From assembly GCA_032433765.1 (NCBI GenBank), contig JAVIAB010000025.1, forward strand, positions 37,799,756 to 37,863,755: a stretch of 64,000 bases of DNA, written 5' to 3'. The notes beneath the pieces were generated by a model that saw only the letters and a program-made list of their open reading frames with translations, was not told the DNA's origin and made no database searches. The position numbers and the translations under genes were made by a program. The DNA is from Megaustenia siamemsis (Eukaryota; Mollusca; Gastropoda; Stylommatophora; Ariophantidae). Each line of letters begins with the position of its first letter. Position 1 is the first letter of the stretch. Below, piece by piece: positions 1-12,366 of the stretch.

Positions 1-1085
1 AGCTTCTGGTATGTGTTCTTTACTTGTATTGTATAGGTATCTTTAATATCTTTTTGATTTAAAGCTGTTATATCTAGTGGATTTGTTGATGAATTAGACT
101 TTTGCTTGTTTCTCTTTAGTTTGATTTTCATTTTAATCATTACAGGATTGTGATCTGAATTAATATCTGCTCCTGGATAGGTTTTGCCTTTCTTTACGCT
201 GTTACAGAACCTTTCTTTTATCATTATGTAATCTATTTGATTCCTCTTCTTATCTCCAGGGCTTTTCCATGTGTATAGTTTCCTTTTCTCTTTCTCAAAG
301 TAGGTGTTACATGTTATTAGCCTGTTTTCTTCACAGAATTGTATTAATCTTTCTCCTCTGTCATTTCTTTTTCCTAAACCATGATTTCCTATAATGGTCT
401 TATATCTACCTTTTCCTACTTTAGCGTTCATGTCACCCATTACAATCAAGATGTCTGAAGATTTCACTTGCTTCATGACTTTATTTAGGTCTTCATACTA
501 TGCCTCTATTTGCTCATCTGTGTAGTCTTGAGTAGGCGCGTATGTCTGTATTATTGCTATGTCGAATGGTTTTGCTTTCATCTTGAGTATTATAATCCTA
601 TCCCTGTATGTCCAGTGGGTACTTATATACTTTTGTAGCTCTCTTTTCATCACTATTCCTAACACCCCCCCCCTTTTTTTTTGATGTTCAGTTGTGTTTC
701 CTGAGTATATAAATGTATAATTTCCGTCCTCTATGTACCCACATTCTTTCCATCTTGTCTCTGATATGCCTAAGATATCTATATTTATTCGTTCTGCTTC
801 TTGAATTAGATTTTCCAATTTCCCTTCTTGATATAGAGTCCTAACAACTTATCCAAGTCCAAGTACTTATTTTAAGATCTTTCCTTCGACATAAGTTCGA
901 ATTCCTCTCCATGGCTTCCTCTGGACTAGTACGTAATGAGGCTCCAATCTCTTTCACGGTGGTCTGCCATATTCGCCTTTCGTGTTCTGAATATGCCTCA
1001 TGTGTACCACACACTTTGTTGTTTTCGCCTTCTGGGCCGTTGATAATTTTTGATTCACCTGCCCCATCCAACGTCACAGACTTTT
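1..1085 (-). pseudogene. LINE 5' part: APE-type endonuclease relic
   Basis: Seen on the minus strand: RTLYQEGKLENLIQEAERI (about 865 downwards), then INIDILGISETRWKECG. Past an in-frame TAG (498..500) the same frame continues with YEDLNKV, SSDILIVMGDMNAKVG, HGLGKRNDRGERL, RNQIDYIMI and INSDHNPV. These match the apurinic/apyrimidinic endonuclease motifs of non-LTR retrotransposons (ETRW, GDxNAKVG, SDHxPV). A frame break occurs near 870, ahead of RTLY. The stretch up to about 1085 is open on the minus strand and may be the element's leader. The RT part would lie beyond the left end. Dead copy. Confidence 0.8.
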
Positions 1086-1306
1086 CACATACGGGCTGAA
1101 CACACCCGGTTTACGGCAACATTTTTGTCGAACCATGTGCTTGCATATCGAACCGCGAACACACGCCACAAAGAAGAATAAATCATATTCCACTTAAATA
1201 TCGGTAATCACAGTTCACCAACACGTCAGAAGTAAAACATACACCAAACGGAGAATAGCAACACATAATTTCACAACTAGACTGTCGCGTAAATCATATT
1301 CGGCAA
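1086..1306. other. Unique spacer
   Basis: No coding or repeat structure recognised. It precedes the (TA)n tract. Confidence 0.5.
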
Positions 1307-1309
1307 CAG

Positions 1310-1369
<60 letters not shown>
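1307..1369. repeat. (TA)n microsatellite
   Basis: About 30 uninterrupted TA dinucleotides directly abutting the 21-bp array to its right. Confidence 0.97.
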
Positions 1370-1372
<3 letters not shown>

Positions 1373-3011
1373 GTAGCATGTAGATATACTGTAGTAGCAT
1401 GTAGATATATTGTAGTAGCATGTAGATATACTGTAGTAGCATGTAGACATAAGGTAGTAGCATGTAGAAATACAGTAGTAACATGTAGATATATTGTAGC
1501 AGCATGTAGATATACTGTAGTAGCATGTAGATATATTGTAGTAGCATGTAGATATACTGTAGCTGCATGTAGATATACCCTAGCAGCATGTAGATATACT
1601 GTAGTAAAAAGTAGATATATTGTAGTAGTATGTAGATATACTGTAGTAGCATGTAGATATACTGTAGTAGCATGTAGATATATTGTAGCAATATATAGAT
1701 ATACTGTAGCAGCATGTAGATATATTGTAGCAGTATGTAGATATACTGCAGCATCAAGTAGATATATTGTAGCAGCATGTAGATATATTGTAGCTGTGAG
1801 TAGACATTTTGTAGCAGGAAGTAGATATACTGTAGCAGCAAGTAGATATATTTTAGTATCATGTACATATATGTAGCAGTCTGTAGATATACTGTAACAA
1901 CAAGTATATATATATTGTAGTATCATGTACATATATTGTAGCAGGAAGTAGATATACTGTAGCAGCAAGTAGATATATTGTAGTATCATGTACATATAGT
2001 GTAGCAGTATGTAGATATACTGTAGCAGCAAGTAGATATATTGTAGTATCATGTACATATATTGTAGCAGTATCTAGATATACTGTAGCAGCAAGCAGAT
2101 ATATTGTAGTATCATGTACATATATTGTAGCAGTATGTAGATATACTGTAGCAGCAAGTAGATATATTGTAGCAGCATGTACATATATTGAGGTAGCATG
2201 TATATATTTTGTAGCAGTAAGTAGATATAGTGTAGCAAAATGTAGATATACTGTAGCAGCAAGTAGATATATTGTAGTAGAATGTAGATATACAGTAGTA
2301 GCATGTAGATATGTTGTAGTGGCATGTAGATATACTGTAGTAGCATGTAGATATATTGTAGTATCATGTAGATATACTGTAATAGTATGCAGATATTTTG
2401 TAGTAGCATGTAGATATAGTGTAGTAGCATGTAGATATATTGTAGTAGCATGTAAATATATTGTAGTAGCATGTATATATATACTGTAGTAACATGTAGA
2501 TATACTGTAGAAGCATGTAGATATACTGTAGCAGCATGTAGATATACCCTAGCAGCATGTAGATATACAGTAGTAAAATGTAGATATATTGTAGCAGCAT
2601 GTAGATATATTGTAGTAGCATGTAGATATGCTGTAGCAGCATGTAGATATACCCTAGCAGCATGTAGATATACAGGAGTAAAATGTAGATATATTGTAGC
2701 AGCATGTAGATATATTGTAGTAGCATGTAGATATGCTGTAGCAGCATGTAGATATATTGTAGCAGCATGTAGATATATTGTAGCAGCATGTAGATATATT
2801 GTAGCAGCATGTAGATATATTGTAGCAGCATGCAGATATATTGTAGCAGCATGTAGATATATTGTAGCAGCATGTAGATATATTGTAGCAGCATGTAGAT
2901 ATATTGTAGCAGCATGCAGATATATTGTAGCAGCATGTAGATATATTGTAGCAGCATGTAGATATATTGTAGCAGCATGTAGATATATTGTAACAGCATG
3001 CAGATATTTGT
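1369..3011. repeat. 21-bp minisatellite, about 78 copies
   Basis: Unit GTAGATATATTGTAGCAGCAT with substitutions (CAGCA/TAGCA/CAGGA) and a few length variants. It is most homogeneous at 2750-3000. Because 21 is a multiple of three, long apparent reading frames (YIYMLLQ or IYLHAAT patterns) exist on both strands. They are artefacts of the period. Confidence 0.97.
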
Positions 3012-3465
3012 GATTATTACTTTTTTTTTCGAGAACCTGCCACTTCAACCTTCTATTTTTTTCCCCCTGGTCACTCTGTGCTAGTAGCTCTTGTTGAGAA
3101 ATGGTTGTTTTCTCTCACGCATTTGTGTACTATCCGTGTTTTACTGTCGTGCAACAAGCTAGGAAGCATATTCTCCTCAATGTTTCCTGTAGTGTATATA
3201 ATTAATTAGAGTTCTGTATACAAGAACACCTACACGATCAGAAGAAATACTGAAGAGTTCTTGGATACCGTCCAAGTACATTAATCTCTTGGCTCTATAA
3301 TGACGAACAAAAGATGAAACAAGGAGAGAACAAAAAGATCTTTGAGCGAAAGTGGATTTCATTGTCTTGTTTGCTTTAGCGCTGGGCCACTGTTGGAGGT
3401 ACGGTGCACGTACACAATATTTTAAAAATATGTTTAGAAAGAAAGAAAAAAACATTAAATTATAT
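3012..3465. other. Unique spacer, nothing recognised
   Basis: Contains a poly-T run near 3020 and a short low-quality open frame on the minus strand with no family resemblance. Confidence 0.5.
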
Positions 3466-3528
3466 TTAGCAGCTAAACCTGTAGAGGGACAAGCCAAAGT
3501 ATGACGCTTCGGTAAAAACCTTCATCAG
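3466..3528 (-). repeat. Short dispersed motif with hammerhead-like core, copy 1
   Basis: Minus strand reads CTGATGA, a small GGT/ACC stem, GAAGC, then about 30 nt further TTTAGCTGCTAAA. It shares this layout with 32131..32191 (-) and 60181..60244 (+). CTGATGA-stem-GAAAC is the catalytic-core order of hammerhead ribozymes. Here the second box is GAAGC, so this copy would be inactive if it was ever a ribozyme. Confidence 0.5.
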
Positions 3529-3596
3529 TTATAAAAGAAATACTAATACAGAAAATCGAGCAATGTATTTATCACTTTCACATTAGACGAATGAGG

Positions 3597-4335
3597 GGAA
3601 ACAGCTTGAGAGATAAGATCAGAAATGTGTTAGACAGGAAACAGTCTGAGAGATAAGATCAGAAATGTGTTAGACAGGAAACAGTCTGAGAGATAAGATC
3701 AGAAATGTGTTAGACAGGAAACAGTCTGAGAGATAAGATCACAAATGTGTTAGACGAATGACAGTAAACAGTCTGAGAGATACGATTAGAAATGTGTTAG
3801 ACAGGAAACAGTCTGAGAGATAAGATCAGAAATGTGTTAGACAGGAAACAGTCTGAGAGATAAGATCAGAAATGTGTTAGACAGGAAACAGTCTGAGAGA
3901 TAAGATCAGAAATGTGTTAGACAGGAAACAGTCTGAGAGATAAGATCAGAAATGTGTTAGACAGGAAACAGTCTGAGAGATAAGATCAGAAATGTGTTAG
4001 ACAGGAAACAGTCTGAGAGATAAGATCAGAAATGTGTTAGACAGGAAACAGTCTGAGAGATAAGATCAGAAATGTGTTAGACAGGAAACAGTCTGAGAGA
4101 TAAGATCAGAAATGTGTTAGACAGGAAACAGTCTGAGAGATAAGATCAGAAATGTGTTAGACAGGAAACAGTCTGAGAGATAAGATCAGAAATGTGTTAG
4201 ACAGGAAACAGTCTGAGAGATAAGATCACAAATGTGTTAGACGAATGACAGTAAACAGTCTGAGAGATAAGATCAGAAATGTGTTAGACGAATGACAGGA
4301 AACAGTCTGAGAGATAAGATTAGAAATGTAGAACT
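3597..4335 (+). repeat. 40-bp minisatellite derived from LINE RT C-terminus, about 18 copies
   Basis: Unit AGGAAACAGTCTGAGAGATAAG plus ATCAGAAATGTGTTAGAC. It translates as RMTGNSLRDKIRN, the same peptide present in the LINE copies at 8947..9690 (+) and 57450..57825 (-). The period of 40 destroys the frame. LINE coding sequence resumes at the right end (VELRKK...). Confidence 0.92.
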
Positions 4336-4910
4336 GAGAAAAAAAACTAGGAATAACATCCGCCATAGAATATATAAAGAAACAACAGATAAAATGGTTT
4401 GGCCAAGTGACAAGGCAGAAAGGTCAAAACCAAACACAACGAGCCTTCAATAAACGTTGCGAGAACACCAGGCGCAAGTGTTGACCACGAAGAAAGATGG
4501 ATTGATGGAATATTAGAAACACCAGGAAACATAACAGCAGGAGAAGCGAACAGAAGATCAAAAGATGGATTGATGGAATATTAGAAACACTAGGAAACAT
4601 ATCAGCAGGAGAGGTCAACAGAAGAGCAAAAGATGGATTGATGGAATTTTAGAAACACTAGGAAACATAACTGTAGGAGAGGTCAACATAAGATCAAAAG
4701 ATGGATTGATGGAATTTTAGACACACTAGGAAACATAACAGCAGGAGAGGTCAACAGAAGAGCAGAAGATGGACTGATGGAATATTAAAAACACTAGGAA
4801 ACATAACAGCAGGAGAGGCGAACAGAAGAGCAAAAGACCACAAATTATATCTCCCCTCGATGCTAAAAGGCAAACGAAGATGGAAAGAAGAATAAGATAG
4901 AAAGAACAGT
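4336..4910 (+). pseudogene. LINE 3' end with internal 68-bp tandem duplication
   Basis: Continues from the 40-bp array. The residues RHRIYKETTDKMVWPSDKAE correspond to the usual LINE segment IEYIKKQQINWFGHITRQ, then GRPRKRWIDGILE-like sequence, ending in KLYLPSMLKGKRRWKEE. The segment coding RWIDGILETPGNITAGEANRRSK is tandemly repeated (next entry). It carries frameshifts and stops; dead copy. Confidence 0.82.
4495..4834 (+). repeat. 68-bp tandem repeat x5 inside a LINE 3' end
   Basis: AGATGGATTGATGGAAT recurs at 4495, 4563, 4631, 4699 and 4767 (exact 68-bp spacing). The unit encodes the RWIDGILE...NRRAK segment of the LINE C-terminus, so the LINE gene fragment itself has been tandemly amplified. 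Confidence 0.93.
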
Positions 4911-5204
4911 TCGACCCTCCTGTAGGACGAACAAAGAACGAACATTTCCGACATCCAGTCCGGAAGTTGCAGACAGAGCTAGTTATTTCTGGATCTATTA
5001 TTCTCTGACGTCAACAAATTGCCGAAGTTTCCACTTCAAGACTGTATGACCTGTGTTTGAGAGCCAGGAGGAACTATGATGGGAGAGTGACATATGTTAG
5101 AATAATGCTACTCAAATAAGTCACTGCCGGGTTCTGACAGATTTGAATCGGGCAAAACAGAAAGTAATCAATGCGTGAATATTCTGATTTATCGATTACA
5201 TAAA

Positions 5205-5715
5205 ATGTAATTTAAATGTCATGAAAAATATACTAACATCAAAACAAATAACACCAGGGCTAAAATTAAGAATAGCAAAATGTTATATCTTCTCAATATT
5301 CCTATATGGTGCAGAAACATGGACATTAGACATGAAAACAGGACAGAAAATTGAAGCCTTTGAAATGTGGATTTATAGAAGAATAGGTAGAATTGGATGG
5401 AAGGAAAAGATAACAAACGATGAAGTCTTAAAACAACTAAAAATGAAAAGAGAGCTACTAAACACAATTCAAATAAGACAAATGCGATTTTTGGGTCATG
5501 TTAAAAGACACAGCAGCCTACTAAAAGTACTAATGGAAGGAAAAATTCAAGGTAAGAGAGGCAGAGGTAGACCAAGACTAACATGGACGAGTAACATTAA
5601 AAGATGAACAAGTCAGCCTATGACAACCTGCACTATCAAGGCAAGAGACAGAGCGGAATGGCGCTCCATGGTAGCCAACCTTCGACGCGCAGACGGCACT
5701 CAATGTTGACGAAAG
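5205..5715 (+). pseudogene. LINE RT C-terminal fragment (family with MKNILTSKQITPGLKLRIAK)
   Basis: Open from 5221 to 5607: MKNILTSKQITPGLKLRIAK, then CYIFSIFLYGAETWTLD, IYRRIGRIGWKEKITNDEVL, RFLGHVKRH, GKRGRGRPRLTW. This is the thumb/C-terminal part following the RT catalytic core in APE-type LINEs. A TGA truncates it at 5605 and related sequence continues to about 5715. Related copies lie at 34127, 59670 and 60425. Confidence 0.85.
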
Positions 5716-5719
5716 ACAG

Positions 5720-6082
5720 TAAATGAGCATGATCATAAACAAAGATAATCCTCAAAACCTACAAGTGGATATCAAAGTTGAAGGAATAGACCTGGAGACA
5801 GTTCAGAGCTACAACTACCTGGTAAATACTATAACCGGTGATGGAAAATGTACAACTGAAATAAACAAAAGAATAGGAATGGCAAAAAGTAAATTTAATG
5901 TCATGAAAAACATACTAATATCAGCGTATATTAACAACATATCAGCGTATGACAAACTGCACCGTCAAAGCAAGAGACAGAGTGGAACGGCGATGCGGAG
6001 ACAGCACTCAGTGATGACGATGATAAACCACGATGGCGCCATCTTACATTCAGCAGACGGAAGAGACAGAAACAAAATGTAA
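5720..6082 (+). pseudogene. Second, internally deleted copy of the same LINE family
   Basis: Reads IINKDNPQNLQVDIKVEGID, YNYLVNTITGDGKCTTEINK, KSKFNVMKNILIS and then jumps to the distal KLHRQSKRQSGTAMRRQHS, so most of the C-terminal domain is deleted. It is directly adjacent to the 5205..5715 copy in the same orientation. Confidence 0.82.
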
Positions 6083-6232
6083 ACAAATAAACGAAAATAT
6101 CCTTTAAGTAGGCGCTTGTGTCAGAGTAAAATGTTACGTTGTTGATGTTTCTATACTTTTATCCTGTTGTGTTTTTTGCCGGTAGGCGTCGCACGCTGAA
6201 GTCAATGATGTGTTTTCTATCAAGGACACTTT

Positions 6233-6575
6233 CTATGGCTTGGCACATAGTGATATTGTGTTGTTTTATTATGTCGTAAATTCTTGGCTTGATACATAGT
6301 GATATTGTGTTGTTTTATTATGTCGTAAATTCTTGGCTTGGCACATAGTGATATTGTATTGTTTTATTATGTCGTAAATTCTTGGCTTGGCACATAATGA
6401 TACTGTGTTGTTTTACTATGTCGTAAATTCTTGGCTTGATACATAGTGATATTGTGTTGTTTTACTATGACGTAAATTCTTGGCTTGGCACATAGTGATA
6501 TTGTATTGTTTTATTATGTCGTAAATTCTTGGCTTGGCACGTATTGATATTGTATTGTTTGATTATGTCGTAAAT
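6233..6575 (-). repeat. 49-bp minisatellite, about 7 copies, LINE-derived
   Basis: GATATTGT recurs every 49 bp (for example 6252, 6301, 6350). On the minus strand the unit reads IYDIIKQYNITMCQAK, and it joins without interruption to the LINE segment GRPRRRWIEGIYDIIK at 6560-6615. Confidence 0.87.
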
Positions 6576-6695
6576 TCCCTCAATCCATCTTCTTCTTGGT
6601 CTACCTCTGTATCTTGGTTGTTCCATTTTGTTGTTATAAGCTCTTCATGCTGAGTGATTCAAGCACATTAATTGATCAAACCACTTTCATCTTTG
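6576..6695 (-). pseudogene. LINE 3' coding remnant between two arrays
   Basis: Minus strand: WFDQLMCLNHSA, an in-frame stop, AYNNKMEQPRYRGRPRRRWI. This is the conserved zone of LINE C-termini between the W(F)GH segment and GRPR.RW. The arrays on both sides are expansions of the adjacent codons of this one copy. Confidence 0.75.
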
Positions 6696-7850
6696 TCTCT
6701 CTATGTATTCAATGACTGGTAGAACTTCAATGATGTTTCTGACATCATCTTTGTCTCTCTATGTATTCAATGACTGGTAGAACTTCAATGGTGTTTCTGA
6801 CTTCATCTTTGTCTCTCTATGTATTCAATGACTGGTAAAACTTCAATGGTGTTTCTGACTTCATCTTTGTCTCTCTATGTATTCAATGACTGGTAAAACT
6901 TCAATGATGTTTCTGACTTCATCTTTGTCTCTCTATGTATTCAATGACTGGTAGAACTTCAATGATGTTTCTGACTTCATCTTTGTCTCTCTATGTATTC
7001 AATGACTGGTAGAACTTCAATGATGTTTCTGACTTCATCTTTGTCTCTCTATGTATTCAATGACTGGTAGAACTTCAATGGTGTTTCTGACTTCATCTTT
7101 GTCTCTCTATGTATTCAATGACTGGTAGAACTTCAATGATGTTTCTGACCTCATCTTTATCTCTCTATGTATTCAATGACTGGTAGAACTTCAACGATGT
7201 TTCTGACTTCATCTTTGTCTCTCTATGTATTCAATGACTGGTAGAACTTCAATGATGTTTCTGACTTCATCTTTGTCTCTCTATGTATTCAATGACTGGT
7301 AGAACTTCAACGATGTTTCTGATTTCATCTTTGTCTCTCTATGTATTCAATGACTGGTAGAACTTCAATGATGTTTCTGACTTCATCTTTGTCTCTCTAT
7401 GTATTCAATGACTGGTAGAACTTCAACGATGTTTCTGACTTCATCTTTGTCTCTCTATGTATTCAATGACTGGTAGAACTTCAATGATGTTTCTGACCTC
7501 ATCTTTATCTCTCTATGCATTCAATGACTGGTAGAACTTCAACGATGTTTCTGACCTCATCTTTGTATTCAATGACTGGTAGAACTTCAATGATGTTTCT
7601 GACTTCATCTTTGTCTCTCTATGTATTCAATGACTGGTAGAACTTCAATGATGTTTCTGACTTCATCTTTGTCTCTCTATGTATTCAATGACTGGTAGAA
7701 CTTCAACGATGTTTCTGACCTCATCTTTGTATTCAATGACTGGTAGAACTTCAATGATGTTTCTGACTTCATCCTTTGTCTCTCTATGTATTCAATGACT
7801 GGTAAAACTTCAATGGTGTTTCGGACTTCATCTTTGACATGATCTCTTCG
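6696..7850 (-). repeat. 58-bp minisatellite, about 20 copies, LINE-derived
   Basis: Unit CTCTCTATGTATTCAATGAC plus TGGTAGAACTTCAATGATGT and TTCTGACTTCATCTTTGT; the spacing of 58 is seen at 6695/6753. The minus strand encodes KDEVRNIIEVLPVIEYIERQ, a canonical LINE C-terminal segment. Two shortened units occur near 7560 and 7730. Confidence 0.92.
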
Positions 7851-8345
7851 TGTTTTGTTCACAGGTTTTACTGACACAGATGTTTCACTACGCCTAAACT
7901 GCCGTTGATGAAATTATTAAACTTCACACACGTTTGCAGACGGTACTTTAGTTTTCTTCTTTCTGTTACAAGTCTATTTATTTTATAAAATAAATTTTAT
8001 AAGATCTATATTTTATAATAAATTATAATTTTATAAAATCGACATATTACTGATATTTGGTTCTGATAATGAATGTTTCGGTAAACACAAACATCTCATC
8101 ATCGAAGTGGAACCCTGGGGTCATTTAGACAACTCTTATAAATAGTTAATGTAATTTCACTAATGGGAGAGCTCTTACTGCGTTCGGGAATCAGCAATCT
8201 ACGATTTTTAACTACAATTTCAAAATCAAAGAGATAATTTACGTGCGCAACTTGAACCGCGTCCTTTTATCATCTGCCTAGGGGGTGACTCGACCTGAGG
8301 CCGCCACGTCTGGGTCAGCTGACTGCTGCATACGCTGGCAACTTC
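7851..8345. other. Unique, AT-rich then mixed; nothing recognised
   Basis: AT-rich 7960-8050. I see no convincing gene or element. The minus-strand frame at 8226-8420 has no family resemblance. Confidence 0.5.
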
Positions 8346-8364
8346 GTGCAGGACACTGAAAGCT

Positions 8365-8945
8365 TTGGAGTAGTCATGGAAACCAAGATCTAAGAGAGAA
8401 AACGTTAAAGTAGCTGTCATGGAAAAAAAGATCTAAGAGAGAAAACGTTAAAGTAGCTGTCATGGAAACCAAGATCTAAGAGAGAAAACGTTAAAGTAGC
8501 TGTCATGGAAACCAAGATCTAAGAGAGAAAACGTTAAAGTAGCTGTCATGGAAACCAAGATCTAACAGAGAAAACGTTAAAGTAGCTGTCATGGAAGCCA
8601 AGATCTATCAGAGAAAACGTTAAAGTAACTGTCATGGAAGTCAAGATCTATCAGAGAAAACGTTAAAGTAACTGTCATGGAAGTCAAGATCTATCAGAAA
8701 AAAACGTTAAAGTAACTGTCATGGAAGTCAAGATCTAACAGAGAAAACGTTAAAGTAGATGTCATGGAAGTCAAGATCTAACAGAGAAAACCTTAAAGTA
8801 GCTGTCATGGAAGTCAAGATCTAACAGAGAAAACGTTAAAGTAGATGTCATGGAAGCCAAGATCTAACAGAGAAAACGTTAAAGTAGTTGTCATGGAAGT
8901 CAAGATGTAACAGAGAAAACGTTAAAGTAGCTGTCATGGAAGCCA
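8365..8945. repeat. 43-bp minisatellite, about 13 copies
   Basis: CATGGAA recurs at 43-bp spacing (8418, 8461, 8504). The unit is about TGTCATGGAAGTCAAGATCT plus AACAGAGAAAACGTTAAAGTAGC. A LINE fragment starts immediately to its right. Confidence 0.95.
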
Positions 8946-9690
8946 CGTGCTAAAAGAAAAAGCTCCGGCAGACTCAACAGCACAGGAAGAAAATACAACA
9001 ATGAAAATCAACATCATCAAAACAGAAGTCATGAATATCGCAAAAAAAAAAAAAAAACATCAACATAACTATAGAAGGCAGGCAACTAAAACAAGTAGAG
9101 GAATTCAAATACCTAGGAAGTTTAGTGACAAACGACAATTCACAAACAGTAGAAATAGACTCAAGATGCAACAAAGCTTGTCAAATCTTTGGACAGTTAT
9201 CACCACTATTGTCCAACAAGGAAATAACTCTGGAGGCAAAACGGGCATTCTACAATACAATCTTCATCCCAACGTTGAGCTACCGATGCCAGACCTGGAC
9301 CCTAGATGCAAGAACAATAAGAAAATAACCTCTACAGAGATGAAATGTGTGAGACGAATGACAGGAAACAGTCTGAGAGATAAGATCAGAAATGAAGAAC
9401 TGAGAAAAAAGCTAGGAAAAACCCCATCATAGAATATATAATGAAACAACAGAAAAAAAGGATCGGTCACGTGACAAGGCAAAAAATATCAAAACACAAC
9501 ACAACGAGCCTTCAGTAAACGTTGCATGAATACCAGACTCAAAGGTCGGCCACGAAAAAGATGGACTGACGGAATATTAGAAGCACAAGGAAACATAACA
9601 GCAGCAAAGGCGAACAGAAGAGCAAAAAAGACCGTAAATTATATTTCCCCTCGACGCTGAAAGGCAGATGAGGAAGGAAAGAAGAAGAAG
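8946..9690 (+). pseudogene. LINE RT 3' part with (GAA)n tail
   Basis: Seen across shifting frames: KINIIKTEVMNIA, EFKYLGSLVTNDNSQTVEID, CNKACQIFGQLSPLLSNKEI, TLSYRCQTWTLDARTIRK, STEMKCVRRMTGNSLRDKIR, ELRKKLGKT and finally the GRPRKRWTDGILE-type segment, ending in GGAAAGAAGAAGAAGAAG. Two homopolymer frameshifts (A-run near 9042; near 9320). This is the parent type of the arrays at 3597..4335 and 22695..23030. Confidence 0.87.
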
Positions 9691-9794
9691 AAGAATTATA
9701 GAGACCTTCTGGTGTTAATCTTTTAACAGGGGAAGGGGAAAAAGGGGGGGGGATCAGTTATCATTTTAAATCTCAATACGGCCCTGCCGTGGCT

Positions 9795-9877
9795 AGATGA
9801 TGGTGTTGATGACGTTGATGATGATGATGATGATGTTGATGATGATGATGTTGATGATGATGATGATGATGATGTCT
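9795..9877. repeat. (GAT)n/(GTT) microsatellite
   Basis: Interrupted GATGATGATGTT repeats of about 80 bp. Confidence 0.95.
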
Positions 9878-9939
9878 GACTGAACGAGGCAATGCACTTT
9901 TACCGCAACACCACAGGCTGTCCCTACCGTGCACAAGTC

Positions 9940-12366
9940 TGGCAATAGTCAAAGACTAATGATGGCAATAGTCAGAGAATAATTATGGCAATAGTCAGAC
10001 TAATGATGGCAATAGTCAGACTAATGATGGCAATAGTCAAAGACTAATGATGGCAATAGTCAGACTAATGATGGCAACAGTTAATGACTAATGATGGCAA
10101 TAGTCAAAGACTAATGATGGCAATAGTCAAAGACTAATGATGGCATTAGTCGACGACTAATGATGGCAATAGTCAACGACTAATGATGGCAATAGTCAGA
10201 CTAATGATGGCAATAGTCGACGACTAATGATGGCAATAGTCAGACTAATGATGGCAATAGTCGACGACTAATGATGGCAATAGTCAAAGACTAATGATGG
10301 CAATAGTCAGACTAATGATGGCAATAGTCAAAGACTAATGATGGCAATAGTCAAAGACTAATGATGGCAATAGTCAGACTAATGATGGCAATAGTCAGAC
10401 TTATGATGGCAATAGTCAAAGACTAATGATGGCATTATTCGAGGACTAATGATGGCAATAGTCAACGACTAATGATGGCAATAGTCAGACTAATGATGGC
10501 AATAGTCAAAGACTAATGATGGTAATAGTCAAAGACTAATGATGGCAATAGTCAAAGACTAATGATGGCAATAGTCGACGACTAATGATGGCAATAGTCA
10601 AAGACTAATGATGGCAATAGTCAGACTAATGATGGCAATAGTCAAAGACTAATGATGGCAATAGTCAAAGACTAATGATGGCAATAGTCAGACTAATGAT
10701 GGCAATAGTCAGACTAATGATGGCAATAGTCAAAGACTAATGATGGCATTAGTCGACGACTAATGATGGCAATAGTCAACGACTAATGATGGCAATAGTC
10801 AGACTAATGATGGCAATAGTCAAAGACTAATGATGGTAATAGTCAAAGACTAATGATGGCAATAGTCAAAGACTAATGATGGTAATAGTCAAAGACTAAT
10901 GATGGCAATAGTCAACGACTAATAATGGCAATAGTCAGACTAATGATGACAATAGTCAAAGACTAATGATGTCAATAGTCAAAGACTAATGATGGCAATA
11001 GTCAGACTAATGATGGCAATAGTCAGACTAATGATTGCAATAGTCAGACTAATGATGGCAATAGTCAAAGACTAATGATGGCAATAGTCAAAGACTAATG
11101 ATGGCAATAGTCAAAGACTAATGATGGCAATAGTCAGACTAATGATGGCAATAGTCAAAGACTAATGATGGCAATAGTCAAAGACTAATGATGGCAATAG
11201 TCAAAGACTAATGATGGCATTAGTCGACGACTAATGATGGCAATAGTCAACGACTTGTGATGGCAATAGTCAGACTAATGATGGCAATAGTCAAAGACTA
11301 ATGATGGCAATAGTCAAAGACTAATGATGGCAATAGTCAAAGACTAATGATGGTAATAGTCAAAGACTAATGATGGCAATAGTCAACGACTAATAATGGC
11401 AATAGTCAGACTAATGATGGCAATAGTCAAAGACTAATGATGGCAATAGTCAAAGACTAATGATGGCAATAGTCAAAGACTAATGATGGCAATAGTCAAA
11501 GACTAATGATGGTAATAGTCAAAGACTAATGATGGCAATAGTCGACGACTAATGATGGCAATAGTCAGACTAATAATGGCAATAGTCAGGCTAATGATGG
11601 CAATAGTCAAAGACTAATGATGGCAACAGTCAAAGACTAATGATGGCAATAGTCAAAGACTAATGATGGCAATAGTCAAAGACTAATGATGGCAATAGTC
11701 AACGACTAATGATGACAATGGTCAAAGACTAATGATGGCAATAGTCAAAGACTAATGATGGCAATAGTCAGACTAATAATGGCAATAGTCAGACTAATAA
11801 TGGCAATAGTCACAGACTAATGATGGCAGTAGTCAAAGACTAATGATGGCAATAGTCAAAGACTAATGATGGCAATAGTCAAAGACTAATGATGGCAATA
11901 GTTAAGGACTAATGATGGTAATAGTCAAAGACTAATGATAGCAATAGTCGACGACTAATGATGGCAATAGTCAGACTAATAATGGCAATAGTCAAACTAA
12001 TGATGGCAATAGTCAAAGACTAATGATGGCAATAGTCAAAGACTAATGATGGCAATAGTCAAAGACTAATGATGGCAATAGTCAATGACTAATGATGACA
12101 ATAGTCAAAGACTAATGATGGCAATAGTCAAAGACTAATGATGGCAATAGTCAAAGACTAATGAAGGCAATAGTCAAAGACTAATGATGGCAATAGCCAA
12201 CGACTAATGATGGCAATAGTCAAAGACTAATGATGGCAATAGTCAACGACTAATGATGGCAATATACAACGACTAATGATGGCAATAGTCAAAAACTAAT
12301 GATGGTAATAGTCAAAGACTAATGATGGCAATAGTCAAAGACTAATAATGGCAATAGTCAAAGACT
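9940..12366. repeat. 21/23-bp minisatellite, more than 100 copies
   Basis: Units CTAATGATGGCAATAGTCAGA (21) and CTAATGATGGCAATAGTCAAAGA (23) in a mixed order. Repeated blocks of the same order (for example around 10340-10500 and 10620-10800) show larger duplications. It is interrupted at 12367-12588 and resumes to 12690. Confidence 0.97.

Noticed and set aside
1215..3048. Frames of 211-324 codons (IYLHAAT / YIYMLLQ)
   Set aside because: The 21-bp period keeps frames open. No start context and no domain.
3597..4335. CRISPR array
   Set aside because: Repeats are directly contiguous without unique spacers, the genome is animal, and the unit is LINE-derived.
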